From contig JAMLGU010000003.1 in the NCBI GenBank assembly GCA_023957575.1, positions 124,001 through 188,000 on the forward strand: a stretch of 64,000 nt of DNA, in the 5' to 3' direction. Under the pieces are notes generated by a model. It did no database searches and had not been told where the DNA came from. It saw only the letters and a program-made list of their open reading frames with translations. Numbering within the stretch: position 1 is the first letter of the stretch; every line of letters starts with the position of its first letter. This stretch comes from Chitinophagaceae bacterium. GTDB taxonomy: Bacteria; Bacteroidota; Bacteroidia; Chitinophagales; Chitinophagaceae. Shown one piece after another: positions 58,917 through 64,000 of the stretch. A program made the translations under genes and the position numbers.

Positions 58917-60137
58917 TTAGTTAATTAATACTTTTTCGATTTTTTTTAAGTTTATATTTATTTCTTCAAAATGCTCCATCACCAACGCAGCAGCGCCTAT
59001 CAGCGCAGCTTCTTCACCCAACTTCGAAATTTTAATTTCGGTATGTTCTGCCATTTTGGGAATACAATGTTCATTGATGGCTATTTGTACCGGCGCTATC
59101 CATACCTTTCCGGCCAATGAACCAATTCCACTGATAATAACCAATTCCGGATTTAATAAATGTATCAATATAGAAATACCCCTGCCAATATGATAGGCAG
59201 ATTCCGAAATAACTTCTATCGAAAATTTATCGCCTTCTTTGGCTGCTTTCAATATCTTTCGGGCGCCTTCCTCAATACGATTTTCAGACAAATTCTTTAA
59301 TACCGTCAACTCGCCCTCAGTCATCTTTTTTATGGCTTTTTGAGCTATCACCACCAGCGACGTCTCGGTTTCAAGGCATCCGTACTTACCGCAACTACAT
59401 AATTTTTGATTGTCAAATAGTGAAATATGACTAAACTCGCCCGCAAAACCATCATGTCCTTTAAACAACTCTCCCTTGGAAATGATACCTAACCCAACAC
59501 CCCAACCAATATTGATGACCATTACATTTTTTCTTCCGTAAGCAGCGCCCCATCTCAGTTCGGCCAATGCAATCAAACTGGAATCATTTTCAATGAAAAC
59601 AGGCAAATGCAATTCATTTTCAAGCGCTTCAACTAATGTGCCATTTTCTGTTTGCAGAAATGAATAATTGACACCTTTTAAGGAATCAACAAACCCCGGC
59701 ATCCCAATACCTATCCCCACTACTTTGTCAGGTTTGTTTATCCGACTAACAAAGTTTTTTAAAATCTTAATTAATTCCGCTATTGATGAAGGATTATCTG
59801 CCAGTTTCAGATTGTGTTTTTCTATTTCCCCAACTATTTCATTTTTTTCATTAATCAAAGCAATTTTTGTAATCAGCTGATCCATTGCAACTGAAACGAT
59901 AAGCAGGCTTCCCTCAGTCAAAGAATACAGCAATGGTTTTCTACCTCCCGTTGATTCAGCAAAACCACTTTCAAAAACTTTCCCCTTTTTAATCAGTTCA
60001 TTCAAACCCTGTGTAGTCACAGGGATGCTTTTACCGGTCAATTCACTGAGTTCTGTACTGCTTAAATGATTGTGAAAAAACAAATGCCTTGTTAATTGAG
60101 CATAAAAAAGATTTTTTTTATGTGTTATGAGTGCCAT
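58917..60137 (-). CDS. ROK family transcriptional regulator
   Basis: A 406-residue protein with an N-terminal winged helix-turn-helix (LSSTELSELTGKSIPVTTQG, about 25-44) followed by a ROK sugar-kinase-like domain (GIGIGMPGFV, then VINIGWGVGLGI). The ROK zinc cluster CSCGKYGCLE is intact. Such regulators bind a sugar or sugar phosphate and repress uptake genes. First gene of the susCD unit, 25 nt before susC. Inverted repeats lie just upstream and in the promoter of the divergent susC. Confidence 0.94.
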   Translation of the reverse strand: MALITHKKNLFYAQLTRHLFFHNHLSSTELSELTGKSIPVTTQGLNELIKKGKVFESGFAESTGGRKPLLYSLTEGSLLIVSVAMDQLITKIALINEKNEIVGEIEKHNLKLADNPSSIAELIKILKNFVSRINKPDKVVGIGIGMPGFVDSLKGVNYSFLQTENGTLVEALENELHLPVFIENDSSLIALAELRWGAAYGRKNVMVINIGWGVGLGIISKGELFKGHDGFAGEFSHISLFDNQKLCSCGKYGCLETETSLVVIAQKAIKKMTEGELTVLKNLSENRIEEGARKILKAAKEGDKFSIEVISESAYHIGRGISILIHLLNPELVIISGIGSLAGKVWIAPVQIAINEHCIPKMAEHTEIKISKLGEEAALIGAAALVMEHFEEININLKKIEKVLIN

Positions 60138-60147
60138 CGCCAGTTTA

Positions 60148-60178
60148 ACATTCAGTTGATAAATAGTTAACAGAATGT
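60148..60178. promoter_or_regulatory. inverted repeat upstream of the ROK gene (operator candidate)
   Basis: ACATTCAGTT (60148-60157) and AACAGAATGT (60169-60178) form a 9-of-10 inverted repeat with an 11-nt spacer, 11 nt before the ROK start. It is placed for autoregulation by the ROK protein. Related TAACAT half-sites recur in the divergent promoter. Confidence 0.5.
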
Positions 60179-60263
60179 GAAGGTAGAATTCTTTTTACAA
60201 ATAATTCCAAACTTTTTAAATTTTTTAAAAAGACTTTGTATGATAATTATCATTTCTTAATTT

Positions 60264-60295
60264 TTTGATTTTTTTAAACATTTGTTGTACATTTG
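60264..60295 (+). promoter_or_regulatory. promoter of the second susC
   Basis: TTTG (60264-60267), 20 nt, then TACATTTG (60288-60295). The start near 60300 leaves a leader of about 105 nt before the ATG at 60407. Confidence 0.8.
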
Positions 60296-60296
60296 C

Positions 60297-60318
60297 TAAC
60301 ATTTAACAAATTATGTTA
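60297..60318. promoter_or_regulatory. dyad at the second susC transcription start
   Basis: TAACAT-N10-ATGTTA is a perfect 6-bp inverted repeat that begins 2 nt after the -7 box and covers the predicted start site. A repressor bound here would block the promoter. ROK control is a hypothesis. Confidence 0.5.
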
Positions 60319-60406
60319 TACATATTTATTTAAAGTAAAAAAGTAGAGCCTCTGCCATGGATCAAAATATTATTCTATTATTTATTTCATCATTAAAATC
60401 CAATTT

Positions 60407-63400
60407 ATGAGAAGAAAACAATTACTTCTACTAAAAGGCTTTTTCATTTTTATCGGCCTTATGCTACTCCAAAATATAAGTTTTGGACAAAATGTAACAG
60501 TTTCCGGTACCGTTAAAGATTCAACGGGAAATCCAATCCCAAGTGTATCGGTAACAGTACAGGGAGGAAAAACCGGAACGACCACGAATACTGCAGGGCA
60601 ATATTCTATTGTTGCACCAGAGAACAGTGTGTTGGTATTTTCATTTGTAGGGTACGAACCGGCTTACGAAGTTGCTACTGCCGGAACATTGGATGTAGTA
60701 CTTAAAGCTTCAAAGACTACAACCATTGATGAAGTGATAGTGGTAGGTTATGGCAGTCAAAAAAAGGTTAACCTCACTGGCGCTGTCACTACCATTGACA
60801 ATAAAATCCTTGAAGACAGACCGATATCAAGGTTATCACAAGGTTTGCAAGGAGCAGTAGCCAACTTAAATATTATGACCCAGTATGGGGGTGGTGCACC
60901 CAACGCCACACAGTCATTCAATATCCGCGGCTATACAGGATTTGGCACCTCCGGCGGGCCATTGATTGTTATTGATGGTGTTCAGGGTGGCGATATTAAT
61001 GCTATCAATCCAAATGATGTGGAGAATATTTCAGTTATCAAAGATGCTGCAGCAGCCGCAATCTATGGTTCCAGCGCCCCTTATGGCGTAATATTAATTA
61101 CCACCAAAAAAGGTAAAACCGGTAAACCCACTATTACCTATAATAACAGTTTTACCATCAATACACCGATTGGTATGCCTAAAATGCTGAACTCAATTGA
61201 TTTTGCACGCATTTACAATGAGGCTGCTGTTAATGCAGGTCAGCAGGAATATTCTTATTTCTCAAAGGAAACAATACAAAAATTAATAGATTATCAAAAC
61301 GGTAAAATAACTACTGAAACAAATGCAAATCCAAATGCAGGATCAGACGCCTGGTTAGGTTGGTTTGCCTCAAATGCTAATAATGACTGGTTTAAAATCT
61401 ATTATAAAAAAACGCAGTTACTGCAACAACATAATGTTAGTGTTTCGGGAGGTTCAGACAAAACCAAATATTTCCTTGGTTTAGGATACAATGACCGGCC
61501 CGGTATGCTTGCTTTTGGTAAAGATATTTATAAGAGATACAATATCAGGGCAAATTTGAGTAATAAATTCACCGACTGGTTAGAGTTTAATTTTAGATCA
61601 TCTTACTCAAAAGAAAGTTTTGAGACTCCTTGGTCGGGTGGAGACAGAACCGGCGGCAACTGGATGCACCAAATTGCCAGAAAACACCCAAATATTCCCC
61701 TTTACACCCCTAACCCTAATGGAGGAGCTCCATTATACTCTGCATTGAGTGACGTAACTCTTCAGTTGGACGGGGGTAGGCATATTGAAGCCTGGGATAA
61801 GCCATTAATGACCGGTGAATTTGTAATTACACCATTAAAAGGATGGGTTAATACAGTAAACTACACTTACGAAGCTAATATCTGGAATAACAGCGACCAT
61901 CTAAAAACCGTTTACGAAACATTACCAAGTGGTAAATTAGCACCTATTGATTATACATACCCAAATCAATTTACACGTAGTGTAGGCTTCCAGTATCACC
62001 AGGTTTTGAATGCTTTCTCCAGCTACGAATTCGATTTGAAACAACACTATTTCAAAATTCTTGGTGGGTATGTGAGAGAGATTAATGATAACCTGAGTAT
62101 GGGAGGAGGTAATAATAACCTTTATACCGACAATGTACCATCTATTAGTACAGCTTACGGAAAAACACCCTGGATCAGCGATGGCAGATCACAGTTAGCT
62201 TCAGAAGGTGTTTTCGGCAGGTTAAACTACAATTTCAGCGAAAAATATCTGTTGGAAGTTGTTGGAAGATATGATGGAACCTCCAGATTTCTCGCTGACC
62301 ATCGTTGGGGCTTCTACCCGGGTGTTTCAGCAGGTTGGAACATCAATAAAGAAAAGTTCTGGGATAAATTGGGAGCAATCTCTGAACACATCAATACTTT
62401 AAAAATAAGGGCTTCTTATGGTGCTCAGGGAGACCAGTCAGGAGTAGGAAGTTGGTATCCGTTTTATCCCAGTCTTGGTACTGCTGCTCCTACCAGCGGA
62501 AACTGGTACTTTTCAAGCGGAAGAGAAGCCAGAACAGGAGCTCCGGGCTTAGTAAATCCAAATATCACATGGATAACTACTAAAGTGCTTAACTTCGGTG
62601 TTGACCTCAATGCCTTCAGAAACAGATTCTCTCTTGTTTTTGAAACTTACAAAAGAAGCGCAGATGACTTCTTAGGCCCTGCAAGAGACCTACCGGCAAT
62701 TCTGGGAACCGGAGTACCACAGGAAAATGTAGCAGCCATAAAAACAACAGGTTTTGAATTAACCTTGGGTTGGAGAGACCGTATAGGCGACTTCTCATAT
62801 AATCTGAGAGGTATTTTAAGTAACTATAAAGGCGTGGTTACTAAATATCCAAATGATCCAAAACTGATCAGCAACTGGTATGTGGGTGAAGAAATGGGGG
62901 CTATTTATGGTTACACTACTGTTGGTTACTTTACAGGAGATGCTGATGTGGCCAATTCTCCAAGCCAAAGTAAATTATACTCAAGATGGGGTGCAGGTGA
63001 TATTAAATATGCCGACCTAAATGGTGATGGAATTATTGATTGGGGTAAAAATACTGTTGATGACATGGGAGACCTGAGGATTATTGGTAATACTACTCCC
63101 AAATATCAATACAGCTTATTTGCAGATTTGGGATGGAAAAACTGGGATGCCAGCCTCTTTATTCAGGGTGTTGGCAAAAGACAATTTTTCTTTGGAAGTG
63201 GTACCAACTACTTCTGGGGCATAACCGGTAGCGAATGGCAAAGTTCACCCTTCACAGTTCACATGGACAGATGGACACCTACCAATACCGATGGTTATTT
63301 TCCTAAATATTATATGAGTGGAGAGAATGGTAAAAATATGCAAACGCAAACTAAATATTTGCAAAATGCAGCTTATATGCGTTTGAAGAATATTCAAGTT

Positions 63401-63595
63401 GGATATACCTTACCGGATCATCTCAAAAATTCAATCGGTTTACAAAAATTGAGAATTTTTGCATTAGTAGAGAATATTTTCACCATTTCTCCATTGAAGA
63501 AACATTCTACAATTGACCCTGAAACATTCTTTAGTGATATGAAGATATATCCAATGCAGAGAAGTTATTCCCTGGGTGTAAATCTTACTTTCTAA
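60407..63595 (+). CDS. SusC/RagA family TonB-linked outer-membrane receptor (second copy)
   Basis: A 1062-residue SusC homologue: signal peptide about 1-27, a carboxypeptidase-D-like domain (GTVKDSTGNPIPSVSVTVQGG), the DEVIVVGYGSQKKVNLTGAV plug start near residue 110, and a large barrel ending YSLGVNLTF. It is divergent from the ROK gene and is clearly different from the first SusC, so it is not a recent duplicate. A SusD gene follows 20 nt later. Confidence 0.96.
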   Translation: MRRKQLLLLKGFFIFIGLMLLQNISFGQNVTVSGTVKDSTGNPIPSVSVTVQGGKTGTTTNTAGQYSIVAPENSVLVFSFVGYEPAYEVATAGTLDVVLKASKTTTIDEVIVVGYGSQKKVNLTGAVTTIDNKILEDRPISRLSQGLQGAVANLNIMTQYGGGAPNATQSFNIRGYTGFGTSGGPLIVIDGVQGGDINAINPNDVENISVIKDAAAAAIYGSSAPYGVILITTKKGKTGKPTITYNNSFTINTPIGMPKMLNSIDFARIYNEAAVNAGQQEYSYFSKETIQKLIDYQNGKITTETNANPNAGSDAWLGWFASNANNDWFKIYYKKTQLLQQHNVSVSGGSDKTKYFLGLGYNDRPGMLAFGKDIYKRYNIRANLSNKFTDWLEFNFRSSYSKESFETPWSGGDRTGGNWMHQIARKHPNIPLYTPNPNGGAPLYSALSDVTLQLDGGRHIEAWDKPLMTGEFVITPLKGWVNTVNYTYEANIWNNSDHLKTVYETLPSGKLAPIDYTYPNQFTRSVGFQYHQVLNAFSSYEFDLKQHYFKILGGYVREINDNLSMGGGNNNLYTDNVPSISTAYGKTPWISDGRSQLASEGVFGRLNYNFSEKYLLEVVGRYDGTSRFLADHRWGFYPGVSAGWNINKEKFWDKLGAISEHINTLKIRASYGAQGDQSGVGSWYPFYPSLGTAAPTSGNWYFSSGREARTGAPGLVNPNITWITTKVLNFGVDLNAFRNRFSLVFETYKRSADDFLGPARDLPAILGTGVPQENVAAIKTTGFELTLGWRDRIGDFSYNLRGILSNYKGVVTKYPNDPKLISNWYVGEEMGAIYGYTTVGYFTGDADVANSPSQSKLYSRWGAGDIKYADLNGDGIIDWGKNTVDDMGDLRIIGNTTPKYQYSLFADLGWKNWDASLFIQGVGKRQFFFGSGTNYFWGITGSEWQSSPFTVHMDRWTPTNTDGYFPKYYMSGENGKNMQTQTKYLQNAAYMRLKNIQVGYTLPDHLKNSIGLQKLRIFALVENIFTISPLKKHSTIDPETFFSDMKIYPMQRSYSLGVNLTF

Positions 63596-63615
63596 AATTA
63601 CTAAAATCTAAATTC

Positions 63616-64000
63616 ATGAAAAAGAATAAATTTTTATTAATATTTATAATCCTTTCGGTGGCTTTTGCTGCTTGTCAGAAAAATTTTCTCGACAGGACAC
63701 CAAAAACTTCAATTTCGGATGGAGATTACTGGCGCACCGCCAATGACCTAAGGCTGTATGTGAATAATTTCTACAATGGTCTTCCAAGTTATATAAAATC
63801 CTACTTCACCAGTGGTATCTATAGTCTTGATGATTATGAGGGTACAGACAACATGGTAAACCGTGATTACAGCCGTTTTTTAAATGGTGAAAGCACACTA
63901 CCTTCCTCCGGCGGCGGTTGGTCTTCCGGCGACTGGGGCAGTATTCGCAGTGTCAATTATTTTCTGGGAAAATATCAGAATGCAACCGGCGATCAGGCAG
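63616..64000 (+). CDS. SusD/RagB family lipoprotein, partial (runs off the window)
   Basis: The first 128 codons are present from the ATG at 63616. The signal sequence ends VAFAAC, a lipobox with Cys20, and is followed by NFLDRTPKTSISDGDYWRT, a typical mature SusD/RagB start, and later SVNYFLGKY. It is the partner of the second susC, with a 20-nt gap. The 3' end lies outside the window. Confidence 0.9.
   Translation, partial: MKKNKFLLIFIILSVAFAACQKNFLDRTPKTSISDGDYWRTANDLRLYVNNFYNGLPSYIKSYFTSGIYSLDDYEGTDNMVNRDYSRFLNGESTLPSSGGGWSSGDWGSIRSVNYFLGKYQNATGDQA

Overview
This 64-kb window is a chromosomal segment of a Bacteroidota bacterium, most likely of the Chitinophagia/Sphingobacteriia type. The evidence is two SusC/SusD pairs, families largely confined to the phylum (DUF3822, the DUF3276 PUR protein, HU-CCDC81-like protein, DUF4252), A+T-rich intergenic DNA, and promoters of the phylum-specific TTTG-N20-TAnnTTTG form. 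Most of the window is ordinary core genome. No prophage, CRISPR array, transposase or rRNA operon was seen. There is one tRNA gene (Gln, UUG).

Layout. 0-7 kb: a leftward cluster of a large TPR protein, a plug-less outer-membrane barrel, a membrane-anchored HU-like protein, DUF3822 and RsmD. 7-13 kb: DoxX, a thioesterase, an M50 protease, a VOC protein, a tandem DUF1080 protein, a block of palindromic repeats, the PLP-homeostasis protein YggS, an EEP-family lipoprotein and a truncated PIN toxin. 13-20 kb: a DEAD-box helicase, rpsO-pnp and an NfeD/flotillin operon. 20-29 kb: miaE, a Crp/Fnr regulator divergent from a BlaI/BlaR1-like pair, a GroES-like protein, the PUR protein, an ABC exporter and an ATP-grasp-like protein. 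29-36 kb: an ECF sigma/anti-sigma/two-DUF4252 operon, an ABC-F ATPase, a muropeptide-recycling pair (NlpC/P60 plus dipeptide epimerase) and an NRAMP-related transporter. 37-49 kb: groES-groEL, a cassette-like insertion, an exonuclease/GIY-YIG fusion, an RlmK-like methyltransferase, mdh, tRNA-Gln, a Gfo/Idh oxidoreductase, ispD, a TonB-like protein and folC. 49-64 kb: a scavenging region with a GH18 chitinase-like enzyme, an M14 peptidase, a ROK-susC-susD unit plus an APC permease, and a divergent second susC-susD pair cut off by the window end.

How the genes work together. The right end looks like a polymer-utilisation region. Secreted GH18 and M14 enzymes would release oligosaccharides or peptides, two SusCD complexes would import them across the outer membrane, and the APC permease would move amino acids across the inner membrane. 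The ROK repressor is a likely local regulator, and inverted repeats lie in the divergent promoter region. The NlpC/P60 protein and the epimerase resemble the Bacillus ykf route for murein peptides, but both carry export signals.

The most unusual locus is 39.1-40.1 kb. A DUF6994-like gene and a 130-nt imperfect palindrome with three internal hairpins are bounded by exact 10-bp direct repeats. The unit abuts the stop codon of the exonuclease/GIY-YIG gene. It resembles a one-gene mobile cassette but lacks canonical integron core sites. Other points worth a second look are natural substitutions at catalytic positions (RsmD G119, Gln467 in the second ABC-F site, Asp528 in the ABC exporter), three genes with promoter boxes exactly 4 nt before ATG, and a 146-nt alternative-pairing palindrome at 49.0 kb.
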